This document shows positions 1-10,485 of a DNA stretch of 64,000 nt, in pieces. Origin of the DNA: Siphonodentalium dalli (Eukaryota; Mollusca; Scaphopoda; Gadilida; Siphonodentaliidae); assembly GCA_032622095.1 (NCBI GenBank), contig CP136065.1, positions 244,155,474-244,219,473 of the forward strand, in the 5' to 3' direction. Each line of letters opens with the position of its first letter. Position 1 is the stretch's first letter. The notes beneath the pieces were generated by a model that saw only the letters and a list, made by a program, of their open reading frames with translations, did no database searches and was not told the origin of the DNA. A program made the position numbers and the translations under genes.

Positions 1-77
1 GTAAAATTATTTCATTATAAACGGAATACTTTAAAAGTAAAAATAACACCAGCTCGCCCATTTCACCCTGAACACCA

Positions 78-157
78 ATTTATTATTATTATTATTAGTA
101 ATAAATAACATTTATATAGCGCCTTATCCCAAAAAGCCCAAAGCTCTTAGTCATTAC
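78..157 (-). repeat. LINE/SINE 3' tail (L2/CR1-like)
   Basis: Read on the minus strand, this stretch has an AAGAGCTTTGGG-like segment, then GGCGCTATATAAAT, then a TTA/ATA triplet run. This is the usual 3' end shared by L2/CR1-type LINEs and the SINEs they mobilise. A second copy lies at 31,075-31,150 on the plus strand. Only the tail is present; no coding part is visible nearby. Confidence 0.55.
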
Positions 158-508
158 ATATATGCATGTGTACACGATAATAATGAATACATATATATCT
201 TATTCACCAACAGTGTTATTCGGCGATGTCGTAGTGCATTCGAAAGAGGTGTGTTTTCAACATTTTCCTGAATGTCGTATAATTGTTAATATGTCGGAGT
301 TCATTTGGAATACGGTTCCAAATAGTTGGGCCGAATACAGAAAACGATCGATCGCCAAATGTCTTTAAATCGCATTCAGGTTAAACTAAATAATTGCATT
401 GTCCAGAGCGGAGGCTTCGACATGCAAATGAATGGTTACATGTTACAGTAATTGCAAATATGCGTTCGGGCCTCAGTTATGGTTTACTACTACCGATTTC
501 ATAATCAA

Positions 509-656
509 TTTCAATCACTATTCTGCGTTTCGACTTTTTACATTAGCCTGGTTTTGCGACATTCTGAAAACCATCGGTAGCAGTAAAATTTTAGCAAGAC
601 AATTGCTACTTGAAAAGTGTTAAATTGTCTTATATTATATGATCACTAATTTTCTA
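509..656 (+). repeat. Dispersed repeat copy 1 (full form)
   Basis: This segment begins TCAATCACTATTCTGCG and ends near ATGATCACTAATTTTCT. It is repeated at 1,642-1,748 with an internal deletion of about 40 bp (the part between TAGCC and TTTAGCAAGAC). Both copies have the same orientation and sit on either side of the first DUF4806-like exon. No coding potential is apparent. Confidence 0.6.
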
Positions 657-871
657 ATTTTATGTGGGGAAATAAGAAGAGTACCCATGCTTTATTACAC
701 ATTGTGTTAAAATGGCTATAATGGGTTAAACTAAAATGCTATCTTCATACATTCAAGAACATTACTTTTTGTTGGCAATTCATTCCATGACTACTCTCAA
801 GTGATATTCTGATTATTCCTATATATCTCCATAGCATGTAAAGGGGTTGAAACTTTGTTTTTTTATTTTAG

Positions 872-982
872 GCTACCATATCAAACAGCATTTTAGACTC
901 GATACCTGTAGGCACCATAGAGAGTCTGGACGCGCTGGAAGCCAGACTGAAAGATAAGGATGCCGTCGTTTTGAGGAATCTA
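872..982 (+). CDS. DUF4806-like gene, internal exon A
   Basis: A polypyrimidine tract and TTTTAG acceptor precede base 872, and CTA|GTAAGT gives a strong donor after 982. The 111-nt exon is open in phase 0 for 37 codons and includes PVGTIESLDALEARLKDKD. This matches the start of the DUF4806 fold as I know it, where a Pro-x-x-Thr/Ser-x-x-x-Leu-x-x-Leu-Glu motif leads into a Lys/Asp helix. The function of DUF4806 is unknown; it is found in many invertebrate proteins, some linked to transposons. Upstream exons must lie left of the window. The exon joins in phase to exon B. Confidence 0.6.
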
Positions 983-1242
983 GTAAGTGATATATACTAC
1001 AGTATTGGCCCATAAACCGAATTCGCTTCGGACCAACTCTTTTCCGAATTACCAGTTTCCCAATCACGTCATAGCAAAGTCTTGGAAACGAATGCAGTCT
1101 ATCAGATGACGGATTACCGCGGCGTAATACATAAAATTCAAAACGGTTTCCGTTAGTTGCATTAATTTCTCAAATAAACAGCCATTTTAGTCTGCATAAC
1201 TTGTAAAAGTGTATACATTTGAAGATAATGTAATTATAAGTA

Positions 1243-1360
1243 ATGCCTGTAATTGTCGATGTAGTTCGTGGGTGATGGTGGTTCGGATCCGCATTACATA
1301 CCTTTGCATATTCCGCTTCGTCCATCACCCACGAACTACATCGACAACTACAGTAATTCC
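1243..1360. repeat. Perfect 26-bp inverted repeat (hairpin)
   Basis: The arms at 1,253-1,278 and 1,322-1,347 are exact reverse complements (TTGTCGATGTAGTTCGTGGG and onward). Weaker pairing extends outward to about 40 bp, and the loop is 43 bp. The repeat lies in the exon A to B intron. Confidence 0.7.
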
Positions 1361-1374
1361 TTAATTAAGTACGC

Positions 1375-3090
1375 TAGGCTGTGGGTGCATGCTTTCTGGT
1401 CGACAGATCAAATGAGCCTTATGTTATTTCACCATAATCTGACTGAGAAGCCTAATTCATAAAAAGATATAGTTGTTACAGCCACTAGGTTCACAAAGCC
1501 ATAGTCTCATCATCCCTGGTAATCACTCACGCTGATTGTTAATCAGCATTGTCTGGCTCACATGATTCACATTGTTTGCACCTTCATTGTTTAATCAGCG
1601 AGTGTGTAAAGCAAACACATTGATTGATAATTGCACCTGCCTCAATCACTATTCTGCGTTTCGACTTTTTACAATAGCCCTGCTTTTTAGCAAGACAATT
1701 GCTACTTGAAAAGTATTAAATTGTCTTATTATATGATCACTAAATTTCTCCCGAAAATCCTATAGTAATTGAGAAAGGCGGTCGGGTTATCAAATATCGA
1801 TATTAACCTGGGCCAGGTTAATATTGTCCCGTCAATCATGCAACATCATTCTCTGGCACGCCTTAACGTGCCTGAATTAACTGTCCAATGAAATTACGCG
1901 TAGCGTTTTTAATCAGCCAATCAAAATTGAATCCACATAACTCATTTTGCTGATTGCGGAAGCGGTCGGGAACCATTTGCCACTTTGTGTTTTGTTGGTC
2001 CGGTGTATAGTCACTCATCGTTGATGAAATTAGTTGGAATTTTCTCTGACTCTTCATCAACGGTGAATATTGGCATCTTTGGGTTGATAATTCCTCGTGT
2101 CAACCTCAAAGCAATGCAACAATTGTATAATATTAAATTGTAAATGTCGAGATTTTTGCACTCGTTTGATTAAACATCGAAAGCAACGAATAATGGACAC
2201 CCACCAAACCAAAGCCATTTGTAGTATAAAACAATAGCTTATATCGCAAGGAGTCCCCCGGCAGTCACAGAATAACGATAATAAAGTTGAAAAAATATCT
2301 GCACAAAATTGAAGACTGTATTCTGGACTGTATTTCTCGTTCGATGTTCGGAATATAGAGCGTTCGGTTTATAGATATAATCTTTAGTGATGAAGCACTG
2401 GGGAAAATTTGGGACTGTTTCGGTCGGAATAGAGAGGGATCGGTTTACGGTTTAAGGGGGGTAATTAATGGTTATGCTATGATACAAATATTTCTAACTG
2501 GCATGTCTGCTGTAACAACAGGCAATATAGGCAAAACGTGACACTATATTTACTATTTACCAACATTTACGGCTCAGGTGCGAATAGGGGTTCGGTCCGA
2601 TGATTTTTACCAGAGTTAATATAATATGGTTCATTTTTTAATTTTATGTCACTTTTATTCTGCCTAAAGCGGCATGGAATAGGCCACATGCGGGTATGCC
2701 ATGGGTGAGAGCCCAGCTCTTGTATAATTTTCACATTAAATTTGCGACTTTAAATACATTGCGATGAAGATTGGTTGTTTTCCTTGATAAACGTTTAGCT
2801 TTTCCTTGTATTCTATAATGTTCAGCTTTAAATGGTCTGTCGATAAATGAATGGAAATTAAATAGTGGCACGCCTCATAAACGGCTGATTTATCACCTAA
2901 ATTTTTCTTTTTATAATGTATGGTAGTACCATGCAAGCAGTAGATGTTGGTTGCTTTTGAACTCATCTATTTTGTCGTGGATGTAAAACATTTTTGTTGC
3001 AAAGTTTTTAATTTCAAGCTGTTTGTGATTGATTTGTCACAAAAAAGTGACTTTTGGCTCCAATGTCCTATTCAACTAATGTTATCAATA
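1375..3090 (+). other. Intron of the DUF4806-like gene, no further gene
   Basis: This intronic DNA holds the deleted repeat copy at 1,642-1,748, a short palindrome ATTAACCTG-GGC-CAGGTTAAT near 1,801-1,822, and near 2,580-2,627 a fragment resembling the 161-bp tandem repeat found at 5.4-6.0 kb. No exon is evident. Confidence 0.5.
1642..1748 (+). repeat. Dispersed repeat copy 2 (internally deleted)
   Basis: Shortened direct copy of 509-656, lacking about 40 internal bases. It lies in the intron between the two DUF4806-like exons. Confidence 0.6.
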
Positions 3091-3102
3091 TTTTCATTCC
3101 AG

Positions 3103-3277
3103 GTAACAAAATACCGATTACTCGGTGGCGACAGTGAAACTGCAGTCATTCGAAACATTATGTTGGCAATACTACAGACAGGTTTGGCACGCAAGATGAA
3201 CTGGACCGGCTCCACCACCATAAAACAAGGCACCAACCTCATGATAAGAAAGGTGGCAATGAAGGACTACTTCGCTC
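3103..3277 (+). CDS. DUF4806-like gene, exon B (domain core)
   Basis: The acceptor TTTTCATTCCAG lies just before 3103. The exon starts in phase 0 and encodes LLGGDSETAVIRNIMLAIL, then LARKMNWTGS and a Lys-rich stretch. The Leu-x-x-x-Gly-Gly signature followed by a helix and an Asn-Trp-x-Gly motif is the diagnostic core of DUF4806. I place the donor at C|GTGTCA (phase 1) because it keeps exon C open in the frame that best fits the family. Reading through would instead reach a TGA at 3,295. An alternative phase-2 donor (AC|GTGACT, about 3,292) would bring exon C into a different frame. Confidence 0.6.
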
Positions 3278-3745
3278 GTGTCAGCTATGTTACGTGACTA
3301 CCTTCTTTTTATGGGAAAGGGAAAACATTTGAGACCTCAGCCAATCATTTGTTGTCATCGAAATAATTTGGGCAGTCAACTAGGTTGTACATCTTGTTAA
3401 TTGCGAAAAATGTTCTGGTGCTTAACATCCTTTTGTGACCAAATAACATCCATTTATTATTCACGTTTAATACATCGACAGTTAATTAAAATTAAGTAAT
3501 ATTGTTGTGTGCGTTTGTATAAAATTCAGGTTACAGACATGCAACGAGCCATTGCTCACAAAATATTGAGCAGTGCAATTTAAAATACTGAGACAAGTTT
3601 CGTCCCACACAATTTTGCGCGATTCATTGACGGAATTGTAGATATGTATATCAACCAAGTTTTGGAAAATGCACTCATTGTTTAATGAACTTGTTATATC
3701 AACTATGACTATAGTTTATAATTATTCAAATACTTCATCTTCCAG

Positions 3746-3872
3746 AGGGAGCCAGAAAAGTTCGACCAACAACAACAGATTCCACGTTTCGGAAGGTTGC
3801 TGGAAAATGGCTCCGGAATCAGCTGACTCCCGGAGGAAGGATGTATCAGCCGCCGATCCTGAGGAGAATGTG
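3746..3872 (+). CDS. DUF4806-like gene, exon C
   Basis: The exon is bounded by TCTTCCAG before 3746 and G|GTATGT after 3872 (127 nt). Joined to exon B at phase 1, it encodes a basic stretch followed by TTDSTFRKVAGKWLRNQL, resembling the final Trp-Leu-Arg helix of DUF4806 proteins. The exon is also open in a second frame (Ser/Asn-rich, ending acidic), which would fit the alternative exon B donor. I prefer the first frame on family pattern. cDNA would settle it. Confidence 0.5.
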
Positions 3873-4749
3873 GTATGTAACTCCCAGATTCTAATGTATT
3901 ATCGTGTTATTAAACACTGAGAAAGGATATAATGACAAATACATAAAGGGTCTTATGTTAACTTGGAATATCAGGTTTTATGAAACGAATTCAATAAATT
4001 TGATTCACAGTGAGCGGAAGATGAGTTGTGTTTAAAATTTATCAAACAAGCTTCATAAAATCCGATTTTCCAACATAACGAATTGAAGATAATATATATC
4101 ACATGAAAGAATTAAAAAGATAAAAAAAAAACCTGTAGAATCATCACCTGAGCCGGCTCAGACAAAGCACAACTATTTAAGCGATGTTGGCGGCGTTGTT
4201 CCGGATCGACCAAAATTAATAGTCCTGCATCTTGCACTCTATATTTTTATGTTGTTTTCGTTAAATGCGATAATTTTGTTTTCGTAAAATGCGATATTTA
4301 ATATAACATATTTGTAGTTTTCATCTGTGACGGGGTAATTTTTGTCCAACGCACATGGATACAATACATTTTGGCTGTGTTGTCTATTTCCAGGTTCACA
4401 AAATACTAACATGGATTTTAAAGCCATATAATGACAATTTCATGATATACATATTAATACAGGATAACCACACAACACCTTCAATTGTTTTTAGACAAGT
4501 TTTTGTATTAAGTAAAATGAGAATTGGTCAGTGGCCTAGTATGATTGATCAAAATAATATTTGGTGTAACCATAGTTGGTTGTATGCTGCCATCTTCTTC
4601 AATTTTTTTTTTATTTATGGTTATTAGAAATTGACATGACATACATTTAACCAAATTATGTGCGCTGACTGTGGTCTTATAAGAATTACACAAATATCAA
4701 ACTTGATCCAGAGTAAACAATAATGAATGTATCATTATCTCAATTTCAG

Positions 4750-4834
4750 GATGAAGATATCGGCAATTAAGCACCAACATCAACATATATCATCAACAAC
4801 AACATGTCTTCTAATTTATAAACTTTTTGTCTGA
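4750..4834 (+). CDS. DUF4806-like gene, terminal exon D
   Basis: ATCTCAATTTCAG is a good acceptor before 4750. In the preferred frame the exon completes a Trp codon and runs 27 codons to TGA at 4,832-4,834. In the alternative frame it adds only Asp-Glu-Asp-Ile-Gly-Asn before TAA at 4,768-4,770. ATTAAA near 4,864 could serve as a polyadenylation signal. No further exon is seen before the tandem repeat at 5.4 kb. Confidence 0.4.
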
Positions 4835-5378
4835 ATATAATGGAATAATCCTTGATATGACATTAAAAGCAATTGATGGGTACTATGATGGTGTGTCTGT
4901 AGTGCAAAAAAAGATTTCGCATTTTGTAACCAATTTTTTTCTTCGCTTTTTAACAAGAATTTAGCACAATTCCGTTATATCGGTTTGCAATGCTCACAAA
5001 ATACCACTGAATATCACAAATTCATTCAGTGAATGAACGATATGTGTATAATTTCTTTTAGTACAGTAAACAGTTTCTTGCAAACAAACTTTTGGGGAAT
5101 TCCGCTTGTCAGTATATGTTCCTGGTGCACCATGTAGCAGAATACCCCCTGAATACGATCTTTAAAATAATTTAATAGGATAGGTGTAGTGGTCTTATTA
5201 CTGCAATACATACATACATCATAGTACCCAGCAATTTCCTTTGCATGTAATATGAAGGAGCATTCCGGAATTTGAGAGTATTTGTCCATAATTGACATCC
5301 TATTTTTGTTGTTGAAAGTATTATGTAAATGGTTCGTTCGTCCGTCCGTCCATCCGTTCGTCCATAGGTCTGTCACTT

Positions 5379-5990
5379 GGTTTCCGGATGATAACTTTAG
5401 TTCGGAGCGATGGATTTCGATGAAATTTTGTGTGTGGGTTTATGACCAGGGCCCACAGGCTGAGTTTGAATATGGGTTTGGTCCGATTATTTTTACCAGA
5501 GTTATGGTTCCTTTTCGACTTAGTATTGTGCAGTTTTTAGGTTTCTGGATGATAACTTTATTTTCGATCGACGGATTTCGAATAAATTGTGCGTGTGGGT
5601 TTATGACCAGGGCCCGGAAGCTGATTTCGAATATGGGTTCGGTCCGATTATTTTTACCAGAGTTATGGTTCCTTTTCGACTTAGAATTGTGCAGTTTGTA
5701 GGTTTCCGGATGATAACTTTAGTTTCGATCAACGTATTTCGATGAAATTATGCGTGTGGGTTTATGACCCAGGCCCCGGAGACTGAGTTCGAATATCGGT
5801 TCGGTCCGATTATTTTTACAGAGTTATGGTTCCTTTTCGACTTAGAATTGTGCAGTTTTTAGGTTTCCGGATGACAACTTTAGTTTCGATCGACGGATTT
5901 CAATAACATTTTGCGTGTGGGTTTATGACAGGCTGAGTTCGAATATGGATTCGGTCCGATTATTTTTACCAGAATTTGCCCCTTTTACCA
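5379..5990 (+). repeat. 161-bp tandem repeat, about 3.8 units
   Basis: The phrase GGTTTCCGGATGATAACTTT recurs with exact 161-bp spacing: TTTCCGG/TTTCTGG starts at 5,381, 5,542, 5,703 and 5,864. Each unit also carries TTATGACCAGGGCCC and GGTCCGATTATTTTTACCAG. CGTCC simple repeats lie just before it (5,337-5,365). The first units are open in one frame, but this follows from a period that is not a multiple of three and the lack of stops, not from a recognisable protein. A fragment of the unit occurs near 2,580. Confidence 0.85.
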
Positions 5991-6336
5991 AATAACGGGC
6001 GTATCTTGCCACGCCCGCCGGCGTGCTCTTGTTCAAATTATTTTTCTCCCAAAATCCTTTAAAACCAGAATGTTAGGTATGTTGTGCTTTTTTGTGCCTT
6101 TTTCATCAATTTTGTGAAATATCCCATTGTTATCACTTGATTTTATTTTAACTGACCTTGTTTATAGATTGTTTTAAATAAACACATATTTTATTATACA
6201 TTCTGTCTTATTTTTGCTTTTACACCTTTATTCAGTATTGGAACAATGGTTACAGATTGTCGAGCTGTTAATATGCGCATAATGACATCCGTTTTATTTC
6301 AATGCATGTTTAGGTGAAACTTGCAATACAATCCAT

Positions 6337-6585
6337 TGTAGTAACCTGGCTACAACACTTGCCCGCAATACCAGATATACTTACAACACTATATGTATGT
6401 GTAGAATCTTGGTTCTTTCGCCTGCAGGCAATCTTCACGCATGTGTTTCTTGACGTATCATTTCTATGCGTGTACTGTAGCTGTCATGGTCTGTATCAAA
6501 GTGAGGCGGGAAATCGGGCTCTGGCCTTGACCTCTCTGACGCCGGTGAATTTACCGGCGACAGAGAGCGTCCAAAAGATGCCACA
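6337..6585 (-). repeat. 3' LTR of the Gypsy element
   Basis: The repeat starts TGTAGTAACC and ends GATGCCACA in plus-strand reading, so it has TG...CA ends. It is 249 bp, identical to 17,773-18,021 except for two substitutions (CACGCATG/CACTCATG and TTGACG/TTGTCG). It contains a GCCGGT-GAATTT-ACCGGC palindrome. On the minus strand a purine-rich tract (AACTTGGGGGA) precedes it and is a likely polypurine primer. Confidence 0.92.
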
Positions 6586-8445
6586 AATCCCCCAAGTTTT
6601 CAAACTAAGGCCCCCCTTTAAGGACTAGGGTTTTCATGGGCCAGCTTGGGGTTTCATTTCAATTAATTTTATCTCTTAAAAATGTCCACCCCCCCCAAAT
6701 ACTCAATATCTTGCAAACTACTATAAATGTCCACCCCCCCACAATTGACTAGAATTGACATATAAGAAATATATATAAAAATAAACTTATATCAAAACAT
6801 AACAGGTGAAATACAGGACTACAAAAAATATTGGCTCCGGGAGGGCTGTCAAAAATGTTTCCAAGTCCCAAATATTATACCATATATGTATGTTGGGCTT
6901 GATATTTGCCCCCTAACTTGAGCCCAATTTTAATTTCGGGCTTTGTGCCCCTACCAGCCAAAAAGTCCTACGAGGCCTTATGCCTAGGACTTCCAAATAT
7001 ATGTAGGGCTTTCTGCCCATTACGTTTTCCACCGATTGGGAAGGGTATCTCTCATCATTCTAAAAACTAATTATAACTAGCCCTCCCAAAAAATAGAGCC
7101 ATGCGTTAATTGCCACCGGAGGAAATAGAACCCGTATTTCTGGACTAATTGTCCATATCACAAATTGTATCACAATTTAAAATCTACATGATTTTGCTAT
7201 ATACAACCTCCCTGGACTACTTGTCCTTGACGGGAGTACAAATTCCCCTGTCCGGGGTAAACATAAATCATCAGCATTGGGACCTACGAAGGTCCCGTAT
7301 CGGGACCCGCACAGGTCCCACCGCCATACCTACACGTACGGCCTCATAAATAACATGGAATCTAGTAAGCCTGGTAACCTTTGTACTCGGGAATAGCCTT
7401 CTGGGCTAAACTTCGGAGCCCATTCCCCTTAACACTAAATTTCTTCTTTCCTAATGTCATCTTTCTACATAGACCCTTTCCTAATGCGATGTTTCCTTTC
7501 TATTCTTCTCCACTAACCCAGCCCTTGAAACTACATGTATCTCGGGTCTATGCTGTGATGAGAGCATGAGTCACCTCTTCCATACATTCAATTATATACC
7601 AGATATTATGACTAACTCCCGGGGTTACCAAGGCTTACTAGTGGGATAAATAGTAGTGCGGGTTGTTTAGGCTATGTGCTGGAGTTGTGGCTTGGCTTTC
7701 TCATGTCGGAACGGATCAATACAACAACTGGACGGGCAATAGGGGAATCCCCTATTCTAGCCCTCCGAACGTCCTTTAAGAACTAATCCAATCTTGTATG
7801 AATGATTCCCTGCCCAACAATATCCAAACAATATCCAAAAGCCATAACTGATACCCCCAAGAAGGGTTATGGTGTACTCCATGACCCCTAATCGTGTCGT
7901 AATAAATCGAGCAATGGTGGAAATAGGGCAGGAGGCTACCCTACTAATTCCCAGAAAACAATCTCAAAGTCTTGTATGACCCAATATCCAAAATTTTGAA
8001 CCAATAGTAACTGTACTTTTTGTTAGGAAACCAACAAATTATGTTAACCATATCTGGACTCACTATGTGAACAATAGATGATCTGTCTTTTCTATTGTCA
8101 TCCCCAAAACAATAATTTAAATAATAGTTCCGGGCCATGCCCAATACATTATGGTCCTACTAATGCTAACAGGGAACTCGTTCTCATACCTAGAATTTAG
8201 GGCCCCAATATTTCAAGTCTTCGTGCCTATCTGGACGTATTACCTTAGTGTGGGTCAAAACCCTCAACAGGAGCCTCGGTCAAAACAAACAGTTACCACA
8301 TAGTGAAGATGCGGGCCGAAGCCCTGTTCACTTGCGTAATCACTCGACCATTCAATTTGTTAACAAATATCCACCGACCGAGGACTCCGAAAACTGCAAC
8401 CTGTGAGACAGCCACTCCCAGCCTAGTACTTATTTACAACCCCCA
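6586..8445 (-). other. Gypsy 3' untranslated region
   Basis: About 1.9 kb between the ORF3 stop and the 3' LTR. It holds no open frame of note on the minus strand. Short GGGACC/GGTCCC inverted motifs cluster at 7,279-7,320. Runs of C near 6,690-6,740 may mark additional purine tracts on the minus strand. Confidence 0.6.
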
Positions 8446-10434
8446 CTACCGGGTTGGGGCCTGAAACCTGAACAATTGTTCAGCATTTATGGCCGCCCAC
8501 CTTACTACGTTGACCGGGTCAAGGTTCCTCATTCGGGCAACAAGGTCCACTATGGACCCCATGCCGCTAAATGGGAGGAAATTGCGACCTCCCGCCACTT
8601 GCGGAACATTGCAAGTCAGCAATAGCCGGCTCAACGGAAATCTATCCAGACCCACATAGTGGTCCAGATTAGCACGCGTGGTGCTGGGCCCCAATGCAAA
8701 ATACACATTGTTGGGCGATACCCCACTCCAACTTGAAACTGTAGTGGCATCGCCCACAAAATCTTGCAGTATTACCGGGCCCCTAAAGCCCGACTCCCTG
8801 ACAATTGATCTGGCTGCGCTGTGGGCATCTAGCCCAAATGGATCGCAACCAGGACCCTTGACGGCCACATACAGTGGCAATCCATTAGCCCCTGCCAGAC
8901 GGGCGAACTGCCCCAAAGCCCAGTTTTGCAACTGGTAGGTTGAGGGCGGGGCAGTTCTGTCCAGACCAGCAGGACCTATGGCGTCCAACCGGGTAGACCT
9001 TTGGGTGATTGCGAAGACTATGTCTTCCAACTCACCCCGATCCGTTCCTATGAAGTCCGGGCTCATGCCCATGGCTACCCGAAAATTCAGTGGCACGGTT
9101 GGTACATGGATGGGAGCGGCCCTACCGGGCCAATCCCCAAACAGCAGCATGCCACCTGCGGCCACTAGAGGATATGGATCCCCAGGCATCGGAACTGCCG
9201 ACAACAGATCGTCGGGCAGCACCAGGGTGCCAGCGGGAAACTCCACCCGGACCTGGTCCAGGTGCATCCCCATGTCCCAATAGTACTCGGATGCCCGCTG
9301 GGCGTCCGAGCTCCAGCGAAAACGTGGCTGACCCATGCATGTTAAGGGCAACTCTGGTGGTGACTGCTCACGTGAGTTTGCCCTTACCGAGGCCTCAGGT
9401 GATGCCTCACGAACCGGGCTAATAGCCCTTGGGTCAGCCCTAACTACAGGCTGGGGCTCCGGACCCCTTTGAGGTTCGGGCTCCAGCCCCCCATCAGCAT
9501 TTGGAGGAAGCTCCGGGTGTTCCACTACAGGACCCTGGACTGGGGCCTCCAACCCTACCTCCTCCTGGACGGGCGTTACTGGGCGATTATACCCAGATGG
9601 GAGAACGACAGGGGCCACACGCCCGTCCAGCCACATGCGGAGCCACAAAAGGACCCGCCAGTGGTATAAGAGGGTGAAGTTGGTGACCCCAGAGGCCACC
9701 AAGGTACCATCCGTAGTGAAGGATGTTGGCCGGAGATCGTAGGTCCCCTCCATGTTCCGGATGTGGGCCCGTATCAGCGGGCTCACTAGGAACGGAAGAG
9801 GGCCCCCGTTCTCTAGCACCACCTGCGCCCAGCCCGGTGTAACACCTTCCTCACTCACTGTGTCGGTGGGCCGAACCCCCGCATAACCACCCCTGTTGTC
9901 CCCCATACTTGCAGGGCCCCCTACTGGGCCTTCCACTGGGACATCCGCCAAGGGCTCCATTTCCTCAGGTGGAGGTCTCGTGCTGCCCGTTATGTTGGGC
10001 TTCACTTTGGGCCTAGCGCCGCGCCCTACTACTGGGGTCGGCTCTGGCTCCATTTCCTCAGGTGGAGGTCTCGTGCTGCCCGTTATGTTGGGCTTCACTT
10101 TGGGCCTAGCGCCGCCCCCTACTACTGGGGTCGGCTCTGGCCCATCGTCCCGGGATCACAGGGTGATCCCCCTCCCCGGAGTACCCCTTACCAATTTAGT
10201 GGGAGTTGATGCCGTCCCACTCTTCGGTGAAGTGTGGGGGCGTTTAGCAACTTCCATTTGGGCGCCCGACAGGGGTAGCTGGGCCTCCACGGGCCCTTCT
10301 ACCACTGCCCCGCCCACATACACTACAGTCTGAATGTCAGACGGGCTTGTCGTAGGTGCGGAGGCCTGTGCGGGCTCCGACCTAGGGGCTTTTTCTAGGG
10401 CCCAAGCCCGTTTCTCCTCCTCGGAACTTGACAT
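8446..10434 (-). pseudogene. ORF3: Pro-rich region plus inactive TatD-like domain
   Basis: The frame runs from ATG at 10,434 to TAG at 8,446, with a single in-frame TGA at 10,156-10,158. The first third is Pro/Glu-rich and contains a 31-residue direct repeat (93 bp; plus-strand copies start near 9,955 and 10,048). The last about 230 residues (about 8,460-9,150) follow the TatD/TATDN metal-dependent DNase pattern: AIGPAGLD for AIGEIGLD, a Gln helix, GLPLYVAV for GLPVVIH, LQDFVG for HCFSG, LLLTCNVPQ for LLETDAPY, then INAEQLFRF for the closing NAxRLF. Every metal ligand I can align is changed, so nuclease activity is unlikely. It sits in the env-like position with no signal peptide or membrane segment. 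A nucleic-acid-binding role is only a guess. Confidence 0.7.
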
Positions 10435-10485
10435 GTCTGTCCGTCAAGGTCAATCTTTTTCTGGAAAAGAGAAATGCATAATTTA

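Noticed and set aside
5282..5701. Long open frame across the 161-bp repeat as a protein gene
   Set aside because: It coincides exactly with the tandem repeat, starts outside it without a convincing signal, and shows no recognisable domain.
8678..10333. Plus-strand open frames opposite Gypsy ORF3
   Set aside because: They mirror the GC-rich minus-strand gene and lack domain signatures; the minus frame carries the TatD-like pattern.
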